Assembly (NCBI RefSeq): GCF_011578045.1
Contig: NZ_CP049801.1
Span: 1,302,001-1,366,000 of the forward strand
Length of the DNA stretch: 64,000 nucleotides
Direction of reading: 5' to 3'
Source of the DNA: Acinetobacter shaoyimingii
GTDB lineage: Bacteria > Pseudomonadota > Gammaproteobacteria > Pseudomonadales > Moraxellaceae
The position numbers and the translations under genes were made by a program. Of this stretch, positions 26,656 through 36,032 are shown piece by piece. Within the stretch, counting starts at the first letter, position 1. Each line of letters starts with the position of its first letter. The notes under the pieces are model-generated. The model was not told the origin of the DNA, did not search any database, and worked only from the letters and a program-made list of their open reading frames with translations.

Positions 26656-29484
26656 TTGCAGCAATTTGCTATTGGTCAACGTTGGTTATCAGATACAGAA
26701 ACGGAACTCGGGTTAGGTGTATTGATTGATGTCGATGAACGCTCAATCAGTATTTTATTCCCTAAAAGTGATGAAACACGTGTCTATGCACGCAATAATG
26801 CACCTCTCTCTCGTATTATTTTCAATGTTAAAGATGAACTTCAAGATCAAGAAGGCAAACATTGGATCGTTGAGTCTTTTGAAGAACGCAATGGTGTCAT
26901 CCGCTATAACGTGGTTCGTACATTGGAAGATGGGACTGAAGAACGTAAATCTTTAAATGAAACACGCATTGGTGCGACCATCCAATTGTCAAAACCACTC
27001 GATCGTTTATTGGCAAGCCAAGTCGATTATAAAGAATGGTATGACTTGCGTATTGAAGCTTTGCAAATGCAAGCCAATATGCAAAATAGCCCGCTACGTG
27101 GCATGGTGGGTGCGCGCGTCGGTCTTATTCCGCATCAGCTTTATATTGCACATGAAGTGGGTAAACGTTTTGCGCCACGTGTTTTACTTGCCGATGAAGT
27201 GGGGCTAGGTAAAACCATTGAAGCGGGTTTGATTATTCATCAACAACTAAAAACAGGTCGTTCTGAACGTATTCTGATTTTGGTACCAGATTCATTGCAA
27301 TATCAATGGATGATTGAAATGCGTCGTCGTTTCAATCTGCAATTCTCATTGTTTGATTTAACACGTACTGCGTCGATTAAAGAACATGATCCAGAACTGA
27401 ATCCATTTTTGACTGAGCAATGCATTATTGCTTCAGTAGATTTGATGATTGACCACGAAGACTTACGTGAGCAAGCCATTGAAGCGGGCTTTGATCTTCT
27501 GGTTGTCGATGAAGCACATCACTTGATGTGGTCTGAAGAAGACGGTGGTAATGATCGTTATGACCTCGTTGAAGAATTCGCAGAAAAAACACCTGGTGTT
27601 TTACTTTTAACTGCGACCCCTGAACAATTGGGTGTGGAAAGTCATTTCGCACGATTACGTTTGCTTGATCCACAACGTTTTAGCTCACTTGATCGTTTCT
27701 TGGATGAAGAAGAGAAATATCAACACACTGCAAAAATTGCTGAAGTGTTAATGTCTGATTTGCCTTTAGAAGCAGAACATTTTGAAGCGATTGAACAGCT
27801 TTTGGGTCATAAAATTGAAGATGATCCTGAGCAACGTTTCCGCGCGATTCATGAGCTTTTAGACCGTCATGGTACAGGTCGTGTGTTATTCCGTAATACA
27901 CGTGAAGCGATTCAAGGTTTCCCTGGGCGTGATTGTCAGCCAGCGCCATTACCAGCGCCAGAAGGGTGGTCGAAAACAGGTAAATTGCGTGAGCAAATGT
28001 GGCCAGAAGAAGCACAACTTGACGGTGCTTGGATGGAAACTGATCCACGTGTGTCGTGGGTCATGGAAATGTTACGTACCCAGTTAAAGCACAAAAAAGT
28101 GTTATTGATTGCACGTAGTGGTCCCGTTGTTGAAGCGATGGAAAATGCGCTTCGTATTCATGCAGGTATTCGCACAGCGATGTTCCATGAAGGCATGAGC
28201 TTGCTTGAGCGTGACCAAGCAGCGGCTTATTTTGCTGAAGAATCTTATGGTGCGCAAATTTTACTGTGCTCAGAGATTGGTTCTGAAGGTCGTAATTTCC
28301 AGTTTGCATCTGACTTGATCTTATTTGATTTGCCAGCAAATCCAGACGTGCTTGAACAACGTATCGGTCGTCTAGACCGTATTGGTCAAGAAAATCGTAT
28401 TCAAATCCATGTACCGTATTTATTAGGTACTGCGCAAGAGCGTATGTTCCGTTGGTACAACGAAGCCCTGAATATTTTCAGTAATATTTCGCCGACTGCA
28501 CAAACTCTGCAAGAAAACTTTATTGTGGACTTGAAAGATTGCTTGCTGGAAGACAAAGGTCAAGAATTTGAAGATTTACTTGAAGCGGTGAATGTACAGC
28601 GTCAAGCGCTTGAAGATGAATTACAAGCTGGTCGTGACCGATTGCTTGAATATAACTCTTGCCGTCCAATGGTAGCGCAAGAGATTGTTGCTGCGCTTGA
28701 AGATTATGATGACAATACTTTGCTTCCAATGTTTATGAAGCGCTTTATGGCGTCGACCAACATTGATTTTGATGAGCAAAGCAATGGTACAGTGATCATC
28801 AAACCAACAGATCAAATGCAAGTGCAAGGTTTGATGTTGGATGAAGAAGGGATGACGGTCACCTTCTACCGTGATCAAGCACAAATTCGTGAAGATGCCC
28901 AATACATTACCCTTGAGCATCCATTCACTGAAAGTGTAATGGAGATGATCAATACCCAATCTTTCGGTAGTACCAACGTCGCAGTACTAAAATCTGCTGC
29001 TTTGCCACAGGGTTCAGTGCTTATTGAAGTGTGGTTTAAGGTGGGTGTAGTTGCACCCAAAGCATTGAACTTACCTTCAAGCTTGCCAACGCAATTGATT
29101 CGTGTATTGCTCAGTGAAAAAGGACAAGATTTGTCGCAAAAAATTGCGCCTGAAATTTTAAAACCTTATTTGCATCATTTAGATGGCAACAGTTGCCGTC
29201 AAGTGGTGAAAGCACGTCGTGATGTTGTTGAAGCACGCTATGCACAAGCTTTGGATATTGCCAAAGGTACGTTGCCACAGTTGATGCAACAAGCCAAAGA
29301 AATCTATGGCAGCAAATGGCAATATGAAATTGACCGTTTGACTTACTTAAAGCAATTTAATCCAAGTATTCGTGAAGATGAAATTGCACGTTTACAAAAA
29401 TTGCAGAAAGAAGGTTTAGGTTTACTGGATGGGCTATCAGTGACACCTGAAGCGATTCAAGTTTTGGTGGTGGTTAAGCCATAA
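26656..29484 (+). CDS. rapA: RNA polymerase-associated ATPase RapA (HepA), SWI2/SNF2 type
   Basis: 942 residues. RapA binds RNA polymerase and uses ATP to recycle it after transcription. The N-terminal Tudor-like region precedes a SNF2 helicase core with Walker A in DEVGLGKTIEAGL near residue 180, the DEAH box VVDEAHHL near 285, LLLTATPEQLG near 320 and the motif VI region QRIGRLDRIGQ near 575. The C-terminal domain is as long as in E. coli RapA (968). The start is a TTG with AAGGTGG 6-7 bases upstream. Confidence 0.93.
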   Translation: MQQFAIGQRWLSDTETELGLGVLIDVDERSISILFPKSDETRVYARNNAPLSRIIFNVKDELQDQEGKHWIVESFEERNGVIRYNVVRTLEDGTEERKSLNETRIGATIQLSKPLDRLLASQVDYKEWYDLRIEALQMQANMQNSPLRGMVGARVGLIPHQLYIAHEVGKRFAPRVLLADEVGLGKTIEAGLIIHQQLKTGRSERILILVPDSLQYQWMIEMRRRFNLQFSLFDLTRTASIKEHDPELNPFLTEQCIIASVDLMIDHEDLREQAIEAGFDLLVVDEAHHLMWSEEDGGNDRYDLVEEFAEKTPGVLLLTATPEQLGVESHFARLRLLDPQRFSSLDRFLDEEEKYQHTAKIAEVLMSDLPLEAEHFEAIEQLLGHKIEDDPEQRFRAIHELLDRHGTGRVLFRNTREAIQGFPGRDCQPAPLPAPEGWSKTGKLREQMWPEEAQLDGAWMETDPRVSWVMEMLRTQLKHKKVLLIARSGPVVEAMENALRIHAGIRTAMFHEGMSLLERDQAAAYFAEESYGAQILLCSEIGSEGRNFQFASDLILFDLPANPDVLEQRIGRLDRIGQENRIQIHVPYLLGTAQERMFRWYNEALNIFSNISPTAQTLQENFIVDLKDCLLEDKGQEFEDLLEAVNVQRQALEDELQAGRDRLLEYNSCRPMVAQEIVAALEDYDDNTLLPMFMKRFMASTNIDFDEQSNGTVIIKPTDQMQVQGLMLDEEGMTVTFYRDQAQIREDAQYITLEHPFTESVMEMINTQSFGSTNVAVLKSAALPQGSVLIEVWFKVGVVAPKALNLPSSLPTQLIRVLLSEKGQDLSQKIAPEILKPYLHHLDGNSCRQVVKARRDVVEARYAQALDIAKGTLPQLMQQAKEIYGSKWQYEIDRLTYLKQFNPSIREDEIARLQKLQKEGLGLLDGLSVTPEAIQVLVVVKP

Positions 29485-29503
29485 TTGGTTTTCTGTAATC
29501 TAT

Positions 29504-29530
29504 AAAAAGCACCTTCGGGTGCTTTTTTTA
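29504..29530 (+). terminator. rapA terminator
   Basis: AAAGCACC / GGTGCTTT with a TTCG loop and a T7 run, 20 bp after the rapA stop. Confidence 0.92.
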
Positions 29531-29602
29531 CAACAAATAAAAATATAGTCGGTGTAATGTCAGTCTAATATTATCGTCATGAAAAATTATGAGAGATAAG
29601 AA

Positions 29603-30112
29603 ATGTTGATTGTCTTTTCTGGATTACCAGCAACTGGAAAAACGAGTATCGCAAAAGCCTTAGTTAAAAAAAGACATTTTTGCTATTTACGAATTGATGA
29701 AATAGAACATCAAATTTTAAAAGCGTATCCTTTGGAGGGTGATATAGGCTCGATTGGTTATGATATTGCCTGTGCATTGGCATTATCTAATTTAAGATTG
29801 GGTAATACTGTTATTGCTGATTGTGTGAACCCAATTGCTGAAAGTCGTGAAAATTGGAAAGCTGTAGCTTCACAATTAAATGTACCCATTGTTGAAATAG
29901 AAATGATGTGTAGTGATCAAGTTGAACATCGAAAAAGAGTTGAAACACGAATAGCAGATATTGAACATTTTATATTGCCAGATTGGAATGCTGTAGTGGG
30001 ACGTGAGTATCTCAAGCGCAATGAGCCAAGGTTGGTGATAGATACAGCCAAATTAAGTATTGAATCCTTAGTGACTCAAATTGAGGCATATATAGCAACT
30101 TTTCAATGTTGA
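29603..30112 (+). CDS. P-loop small-molecule kinase-like ATPase
   Basis: 169 residues with Walker A GLPATGKTS at residues 7-15, an adenylate-kinase-like layout (VIADCVNPIAESRENW near 72) and a LID-like segment with HRKRVETRIADIEHF. It resembles chloramphenicol phosphotransferase/zeta-type or gluconate-kinase-like P-loop kinases. No antitoxin partner is next to it, so a toxin role is not supported. GAGAGA lies before the ATG. Convergent with the enoyl-CoA hydratase gene. Confidence 0.75.
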   Translation: MLIVFSGLPATGKTSIAKALVKKRHFCYLRIDEIEHQILKAYPLEGDIGSIGYDIACALALSNLRLGNTVIADCVNPIAESRENWKAVASQLNVPIVEIEMMCSDQVEHRKRVETRIADIEHFILPDWNAVVGREYLKRNEPRLVIDTAKLSIESLVTQIEAYIATFQC

Positions 30113-30144
30113 AGATTTTGTAATTTTTATCAAAAATAACCAAA

Positions 30145-30942
30145 TTAGTTAAACTGACTAAAATCAGGTTTTCTCTTTTGCAAAAAAGCAGACACGGCTT
30201 CAAACATTTCAGGTGATTGCGCACGTTGCATGACCACTTCGGCTTCATCATCAATACATTTTAAAATTTGCTCAAGATTATGCTTCATTAAAGATTTTAC
30301 TGCTTTTAAAGAAGCTAAAGGTAAAGCCGCCAATTGCTGAGCTTGTTCATCTGCATAAGTATAAGGATTTTCCACAATGGCATTAATAATGCCTGCTCGA
30401 AAAGCGGTTTCAGCATCATATTTTTTTGCAGTGAATAAGAGTTCAGCCGCTAGATGATAACCCGCACGTTGTACCAAGAGTTGGCTTGCTGCACCTTCAA
30501 GGGATAATCCTAAACTGACAAATGGCATTTGGAAAATAGCTGAATCATCGGCATAGACCAAATCAAAATGTAGAAGCAAAGTATTGGCCACACCAATACA
30601 CACACCACGTACCGCAGCAATACATGGTTTGGTAAATTGGGCGACCGTTTTCAGTAATATAAATGGTGGTGTATTGCCAGCTTGCCCAGCTTCAGGTAGT
30701 TGCGGCAATTGTAAGAAAGACTTCATATCATTGCCAGCACAAAAATCATGCTCATTCCCTTTTAAAAGCAAGATACGCACATCTGGTGATTGATCAGCTT
30801 CTATAAAAATTGAACTCAAATTTTGATACAACTCAATATTCAGCGCATTTTTGGCTTCAGGACGGTTGATAGTTACGGTCAGTATGCCATTGCTGAGTTT
30901 TATGTCTAAATATGGATAGGGGGTATTTATGCAAGTTAACAT
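30145..30942 (-). CDS. Enoyl-CoA hydratase/isomerase family protein
   Basis: 265 residues with the crotonase fold: LTVTINRPEAKNALN near residue 20, GNEHDFCAGNDMKSF near 65 forming the first oxyanion-hole strand, and PCIAAVRGVCIGVANTLLLH near 107 for the second. The Glu pair of true hydratases is not clear, so isomerase or another crotonase reaction is possible. AAGGAC lies about 7 bases before the ATG. A role in fatty acid or aromatic acyl-CoA breakdown is inferred from the family. Confidence 0.85.
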   Translation of the reverse strand: MLTCINTPYPYLDIKLSNGILTVTINRPEAKNALNIELYQNLSSIFIEADQSPDVRILLLKGNEHDFCAGNDMKSFLQLPQLPEAGQAGNTPPFILLKTVAQFTKPCIAAVRGVCIGVANTLLLHFDLVYADDSAIFQMPFVSLGLSLEGAASQLLVQRAGYHLAAELLFTAKKYDAETAFRAGIINAIVENPYTYADEQAQQLAALPLASLKAVKSLMKHNLEQILKCIDDEAEVVMQRAQSPEMFEAVSAFLQKRKPDFSQFN

Positions 30943-31408
30943 CTCAATGTCCTTATTTTAGGTCTTGGCGTTGTATCGTGATGCAAGTTTGTGCTTAGTC
31001 CATTAAGCCTGAGTCAATGTCTGTTTATAGTCTGGTAAAACGATTAAAATTTCTTCTTAATAAAATGTATATTTTTGAATATATTCAATTTATATAAAAT
31101 CATCTTAGCAATTACATTGGCGATAAATGTCATCACGATCTAAACAAAATGCTAATTCAGATTGTGAAAACTAGTATAAATTATCACCTGAACTTGATAA
31201 CAAAGATGCTTTATTGGAAGTAAAAGGTAAATCAATAAAATACTCAAAAAGTGTCATGTGTTCGGGGTATAAGATGATCAAAAGTTTTGATTAAGAAAAG
31301 TTTTTTGCCTTAAAAGATTGCATTCATCGGTTAACACTTATAGATTGTGTAATTAATATACAAAAAACTCATTCTTAATTTGTCGTGAAGATAGGGAAAA
31401 GGGATGTC
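30943..31408. other. Intergenic gap with a possible gene remnant
   Basis: 466 bp between divergent genes. From 31127 to 31294 runs a 56-codon frame broken by one in-frame TAG after 15 codons; the remaining 39 codons have ordinary amino acid composition. This may be a decayed small gene, but no family is recognisable. Promoters for both flanking genes must also lie here; none stands out. Confidence 0.3.
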
Positions 31409-33112
31409 ATGGAAGCGATAAAAAATTCACAGCAATTTGAATATTTACCAACACATATTCATTATTTATTGCATTGGGAAAAAACCTCACCAACGAAAAC
31501 GTACTTAGTTCAACCCTTGCCAAATGGCGAAGTGAAATCTTATACATGGCAAGAAGTTGCGGATCAAGTACGCCGTATGGCAGCCTATATTCAAACTTTA
31601 GAACTTGAGAAACCAAGTCAAATTGCCATATTTGGGAAAAATAGTGCGCATTGGATTATGGCGGATTTAGCCATCTGGATGGCAGGTCATATTTCAGTTC
31701 CTCTGTATACAACATTGAATGCTGAAGGCACAGAATACGTGCTTGAACATAGTGAATGCAAAATGTTGTTTATTGGGAAATTAGACGGAATTGGTGACAG
31801 TTGGAATGCGGTTAAAACTATTATTCCAGCAGGCATGACCTGCGTAAAATTACCATTATCACCTGATTATGATGCGCCGACTTGGGAAAAGATTACAGCG
31901 ACAACTGAACCGCTTGAAAACCCTGAGCTACCAGATCCGAATCGATTAGCCACAATTATTTATACATCGGGTAGTACAGGACGTCCAAAAGGCGTGATGC
32001 AAAGTTTTTCTACATTGCTTGCGCCATCAGGTGAGTTAAGAACCACCTTTGGGGTGACTGAAAAAGAGCGTGCATTGTCTTATTTACCACTTGCACATGT
32101 GGCAGAGCGTATTTTTATTGAATCTTCATCTTTAATTGGTGGATTTACCGTTTATTTTGCCAACTCTCTAGAGACTTTTATTGAAGACTTAAATCGTGCT
32201 AAACCGACTATTTTCTTCTCGGTTCCACGTTTATGGACCAAGTTTTATTTGGGTATTAACGAAAAAATTTCGCCAAAAGTACAGAAGGTTTTATTCAATC
32301 TGCCTGTACTTGGCAAAGTTGTGAAAAAGAAACTCTTGACCAAATTGGGCTTGGATCATGTTCGCTTTGCTTTAACTGGAGCTGCCCCTTTACCTGTAAA
32401 TATCATCAAATGGTATCGAGACCTAGGCTTAGAACTACTTGAAGTTTATGGTATGACTGAAAATTCTGGATATTCGCACATTACGCAAGAAGGGCAATAT
32501 AAGAGCGGTTATGTTGGGCATGTACAGAAAAAAGTTGATTGTAAAATTGATGAAAATGGTGAAATTTTAGTGAAAAGTCCGGGCAATATGCTGGGCTATT
32601 TTAAAAATCCTGAAAAAACCGCAGAAGATTTAACACCAGATGGTTACCTCAGAACTGGGGATATGGGTGAAATTGATGAAACGGGACGTTTGCGAATTAC
32701 TGGGCGTGTGAAAGATATTTTCAAAACCGCAAAAGGTAAATACGTCATGCCTGTGCCAATTGAACAGAAAATTGGTAATAATGCCATGATTGAATCTGTG
32801 TGCGTGGGTGGAGCAAGTCAGGTTCAACCTGTTGCATTTATCATGCTTGCAGAAGATGTACGTAATAAATTGGCTGAACACCAAAAAACAGATGAAATTG
32901 AAGCTGAATTAATCGCATTAAAAAATGAGATTAATGACACACTAGAGTCGCATGAAAAGCTCGGTTATTTTGTGGTGATTCGTGAACTTTGGACCATGGA
33001 TAATGACCTGCTCACACCAACTATGAAAATCAAACGCAATAAGATTGAAGAACGTTACCAGCCAAAACTTGATGATTGGTATAAACAAAACAAACAAGTG
33101 GTTTGGGAATAA
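31409..33112 (+). CDS. AMP-forming acyl-CoA synthetase (long-chain fatty acid-CoA ligase type)
   Basis: 567 residues. It activates a carboxylic acid, probably a fatty acid, to acyl-AMP and then acyl-CoA. The AMP-binding motif YTSGSTGRPKGVM lies near residue 190, YGMTENSG near 348, and LRTGDMGEIDETGRLRITGR near 420. The C-terminal catalytic Lys segment is present (TPTMKIKRNKI). The GTG at 31385 is in frame, but AAGGG lies 5 bases before the ATG at 31409. It is divergent from the enoyl-CoA hydratase gene, which suits fatty acid metabolism. Confidence 0.88.
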   Translation: MEAIKNSQQFEYLPTHIHYLLHWEKTSPTKTYLVQPLPNGEVKSYTWQEVADQVRRMAAYIQTLELEKPSQIAIFGKNSAHWIMADLAIWMAGHISVPLYTTLNAEGTEYVLEHSECKMLFIGKLDGIGDSWNAVKTIIPAGMTCVKLPLSPDYDAPTWEKITATTEPLENPELPDPNRLATIIYTSGSTGRPKGVMQSFSTLLAPSGELRTTFGVTEKERALSYLPLAHVAERIFIESSSLIGGFTVYFANSLETFIEDLNRAKPTIFFSVPRLWTKFYLGINEKISPKVQKVLFNLPVLGKVVKKKLLTKLGLDHVRFALTGAAPLPVNIIKWYRDLGLELLEVYGMTENSGYSHITQEGQYKSGYVGHVQKKVDCKIDENGEILVKSPGNMLGYFKNPEKTAEDLTPDGYLRTGDMGEIDETGRLRITGRVKDIFKTAKGKYVMPVPIEQKIGNNAMIESVCVGGASQVQPVAFIMLAEDVRNKLAEHQKTDEIEAELIALKNEINDTLESHEKLGYFVVIRELWTMDNDLLTPTMKIKRNKIEERYQPKLDDWYKQNKQVVWE

Positions 33113-33132
33113 TAGAGACATCGCTTCAAATC

Positions 33133-33169
33133 AAAAAAAGCCTCTACATTATGTAGGGGCTTTTTTTTG
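33133..33169. terminator. Terminator after the acyl-CoA synthetase gene
   Basis: AGCCTCTACAT / ATGTAGGGGCT stem with one G-T pair, flanked by A7 and T8; usable from both sides by the converging genes. Confidence 0.88.
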
Positions 33170-33203
33170 AGATTATTTACAATTAACTGCTTTTAAATCA
33201 ATT

Positions 33204-33812
33204 TTAATTAAAGTGCGTGAAGAGAAGACTACAACCTAGAATACATAGAATAATACCAATCACTTTGTTAACGAACACTTGACTGTCTAACATTTTTTTC
33301 CTTAACGCCTTTGAAGAAAAAACTATCGAGACTAGTGCAAACCATACAAAATGAGCAAACCCCATAAATAATCCATAACCAATCAGAATAATGGTGGGTG
33401 TTGAAATACTTACAATTTGGGTATATGTACTTATCACAAATAAAGTTGTTTTAGGGTTAAGCGCATTGGTTAGGAAACCATATCGAATGGCTTGATAAAC
33501 TGAGATTAAATTGAAACTCTTACTTTGTTGTATCGGTTCTTGCGTAAAGGTTTTATAACCAATATAAATCAAATAGATTGCACCAATGAATTTAATTAGG
33601 TTTAAGAAATGTGAGGTATATTGAAGAAAAAAGAAGATTGCAATTAACGTATAAATAACATGCAAAAGTACGCCACATGCAATTCCAGCTGCAGTGAAAA
33701 TACCAATTTTACGACCATATAAATAACTATTTTGAGTCACAATCGCAAAATCAGCACCAGGACTCATAACGGCTAAAATTGTGATGAGGATAACTGCTAT
33801 GAACTCGCTCAT
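33204..33812 (-). CDS. LysE/RhtB-family amino acid exporter
   Basis: 202 residues with five to six hydrophobic segments. The start contains MSPGADFAIVTQNSYLYGRK, the family hallmark, and GAIYLIYIGYKTF near residue 70 is the second conserved helix. LysE-type carriers export basic or neutral amino acids or homoserine lactone. A LysR-type gene lies divergently upstream, as is common for lysE-argP style pairs. Confidence 0.88.
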   Translation of the reverse strand: MSEFIAVILITILAVMSPGADFAIVTQNSYLYGRKIGIFTAAGIACGVLLHVIYTLIAIFFFLQYTSHFLNLIKFIGAIYLIYIGYKTFTQEPIQQSKSFNLISVYQAIRYGFLTNALNPKTTLFVISTYTQIVSISTPTIILIGYGLFMGFAHFVWFALVSIVFSSKALRKKMLDSQVFVNKVIGIILCILGCSLLFTHFN

Positions 33813-34251
33813 TGGTTCAAAACCTATATTAGCCTTTGTGGGTCTATCATGATGAATCGATTTATGATCAGAATTGATGTTCTAAAATTGGCTTGATTTG
33901 AAATCCAATGAATGAAAACACATGGATGCTTTCTAACACTCATCCAACGTTCAAATAAATTATTGCTTTGTAAATACCAAATATATACAAATATCCTTGC
34001 GAAATTAATGTGGTATGAGCGTGTATTTTGATGTCTTTTTTGGAATATATTTGAAATGTTTTGATCATTTGTTTCCAGCGTTAAGTTTAGACAAGAATAT
34101 CTTTTTTTAAATAAATTATATGTGAGTCTATAATGATCAATGATGTCTTTCATGGTATATTTTGCATTAAAGAATTGAGTTCATTTATTTTCAATAGAAA
34201 TGCAAAAAATGAATATCAATAAATATGACTGTATATCGATGAGTTTTTGGA
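33813..34251. other. Intergenic region between lysE-like and lysR-like genes
   Basis: 439 bp of AT-rich DNA. A 109-codon minus-strand frame (33824-34153) runs through it, but I see no ribosome site or recognisable family and do not call it. The LysR-binding sites and promoters for the divergent pair should be here. Confidence 0.35.
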
Positions 34252-35127
34252 ATGATTGAAAGGATATCGCTAAATTCACTCAAATTTTTTTATTTTGTTG
34301 CAAAATGCGGTAGTGTCACTAAAGCTGCTGAATATTTGTTTGTTACTCAAAGTGCAGTAAGTAAGCAGATTTATAACTTAGAAGATGCGCTTAACCTAAA
34401 ATTGTTTGAAAGAAAAAATAAAAGTTTAATATTAACTGCTCAAGGTCAGATACTATTTGAGTGTACGCAGCGAGTCTTTAATCAATTAGATGACTGCTTG
34501 ATGGAATTGCAAGTGAATCAGAATAAACCATTTGTCATTTCTTGTGAGCCAACTTTTTCAATGAAATGGCTTATTCCCCGCTTATCCCAATTCAAAGCAC
34601 AAGGACACAATTTTGACATTGTTTTGCTTACAAGTGGTGGTCAAGTGGATTTTGAAAATCATCAAATTGATCTTGCAATACGACGAAATGATTTTGATTG
34701 GGGAGAACATCTATTTAGTGAGAAAATTGCGGATGAATTTATTGTTGCAGTTCAAAATAAACATCAACATAAAATTGAACATTTACTCATTTCAAAATCT
34801 AGACCAAATTTATTTCAAAACCTTTATAAGCATTCGGAGTTAAAAAAAATCTTAGTTGAAAGCACCAAAGTGGATTTGGAACATTTTTATTTGTGTTTGG
34901 AAGGGTGTATTGCAGGTCTTGGTGCAACAATAATGTCAATTTATATGATTGAAAAAGAACTGCAAAACCATGTACTCAAAAAAATATCACCACTAATACA
35001 AGATGGTTCAGCATATTATTTATTGTCCAATACAGCTTTTGAACACGATCAAAGAAAGATCATGTTTTTAGATTGGCTACAACAGCAAATGAAAGAATGT
35101 CAGTCAAGATTGTTGATAGAGTCATAA
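34252..35127 (+). CDS. LysR-family transcriptional regulator (GcvA-like)
   Basis: 291 residues. The N-terminal helix-turn-helix reads FFYFVAKCGSVTKAAEYLFV then TQSAVSKQIYNLEDALNLKL, the standard LysR form. The C-terminal region is a periplasmic-binding-like effector domain of normal length (MKWLIPRLSQFKAQ, IDLAIRRNDFDW, GCIAGLGATIM), most like the GcvA branch. It is divergent from the LysE-type exporter and probably activates it in response to an amino acid. Confidence 0.87.
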   Translation: MIERISLNSLKFFYFVAKCGSVTKAAEYLFVTQSAVSKQIYNLEDALNLKLFERKNKSLILTAQGQILFECTQRVFNQLDDCLMELQVNQNKPFVISCEPTFSMKWLIPRLSQFKAQGHNFDIVLLTSGGQVDFENHQIDLAIRRNDFDWGEHLFSEKIADEFIVAVQNKHQHKIEHLLISKSRPNLFQNLYKHSELKKILVESTKVDLEHFYLCLEGCIAGLGATIMSIYMIEKELQNHVLKKISPLIQDGSAYYLLSNTAFEHDQRKIMFLDWLQQQMKECQSRLLIES

Positions 35128-35129
35128 CA

Positions 35130-35170
35130 TTCAATTATTAATTGACACCGCTACACAATCAATAATTGAA
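35130..35170. terminator. Convergent-gene terminator
   Basis: TTCAATTATTAATTG pairs with CAATCAATAATTGAA over 15 positions with one mismatch and an 11-base loop; A4 follows for the minus strand. Confidence 0.6.
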
Positions 35171-35193
35171 AAATATCTCTATGCTGTATGATA

Positions 35194-35889
35194 TTAACGC
35201 AGTTGCGCTTCATCCAAATTACGCGCACCTTCTAAAATCATTCGAATCATAATCATGGTTTGTTCAGCCACTTCCTTACGTTCTTCATGCGGTAAATTCA
35301 ACACTTTTGCGCCCATATTGAATACCAATTGTGTAATGGCTTTAGCGACAATATCTGGACGGATCATTTTGCTACGATTTAAACGCTCTAAACGAATCAG
35401 ATCTTCTTGTAATTCTTGCTGAAAATAGTTCAGTTGCTTTTCAACCGCTTCTTTATACGATGCTGAACCTGTATAGCCTTCACGTAGCAATAAACTCAAA
35501 TTGCCTTCATCTGCATCCAACTGTTCAATAAAGACTTCAACTGAACTACGAACAATACTGCTTTGGCGAGACGCTTTTAAACGTGCCTGATGCAGAATTT
35601 TCCGTAGTGCAATAGCCGAGCGATCGATCAGTTCAATCGCCAGTTCATCTATATCTTTAAAATGGCGATAAAAACTGTTTGGTGCAATACCTGCCTCACG
35701 CGCCACTTCACGTAAACTGAGGGAGGCGATACTTTTTTGAGGTCCAATTAAATTCAATGCAGCTTGGAACAGTTCTTCTTTGGTAATGGTTGCTTTACGA
35801 CCCACTGTACGCACAGTGATAGGTTCCAAAACAGGTACAGCGTCTTGGACGGAAATAGTGGTCGATTCAACAACTTGAGAAGAAGACAT
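35194..35889 (-). CDS. TetR-family regulator of unsaturated fatty acid genes (FabR/DesT-like)
   Basis: 231 residues. Behind a 30-residue disordered start is a TetR DNA-binding domain with SLREVAREAGIAPNSFYRHF near residue 60. The C-terminal helices match FabR-like proteins (LREGYTGSASYKEAVEKQL). It is divergent from a ferredoxin reductase-desaturase pair, the arrangement of desT and desCB in Pseudomonas, where the regulator senses the unsaturated/saturated acyl-CoA ratio. A palindrome in the shared promoter fits. Confidence 0.83.
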   Translation of the reverse strand: MSSSQVVESTTISVQDAVPVLEPITVRTVGRKATITKEELFQAALNLIGPQKSIASLSLREVAREAGIAPNSFYRHFKDIDELAIELIDRSAIALRKILHQARLKASRQSSIVRSSVEVFIEQLDADEGNLSLLLREGYTGSASYKEAVEKQLNYFQQELQEDLIRLERLNRSKMIRPDIVAKAITQLVFNMGAKVLNLPHEERKEVAEQTMIMIRMILEGARNLDEAQLR

Positions 35890-35972
35890 AGTTATAAAGC
35901 AATTAAAATTATAAATTTATTATACCGATTGTAGCACAATAAGTGAAATGTTAAGAACATCTTCATTATTTT

Positions 35973-36000
35973 TATATACAAATATATATACATGTGTATA
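35973..36000. promoter_or_regulatory. Palindrome in the regulator/desaturase promoter region
   Basis: TATACA-TG-TGTATA (35987-36000) is a 14-bp palindrome with a 2-base centre. TATATACA occurs both at 35973-35980 and 35985-35992. The site lies 33 bp before the reductase ATG and about 100 bp from the regulator start, a plausible operator for the TetR-family protein. Confidence 0.5.
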
Positions 36001-36032
36001 ATAATTATATTCCACCTCGTAGTGAGCTAAAT

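Noticed and set aside
29603..30112. Zeta-type toxin of a toxin-antitoxin pair
   Set aside because: The P-loop kinase fold alone is not enough; no small antitoxin-like frame precedes or follows it.
33824..34153. 109-codon minus-strand frame between lysE-like and lysR-like genes
   Set aside because: No ribosome site, no recognisable motif, and it fills the shared regulatory gap of a divergent pair. A chance frame or old remnant is more likely.
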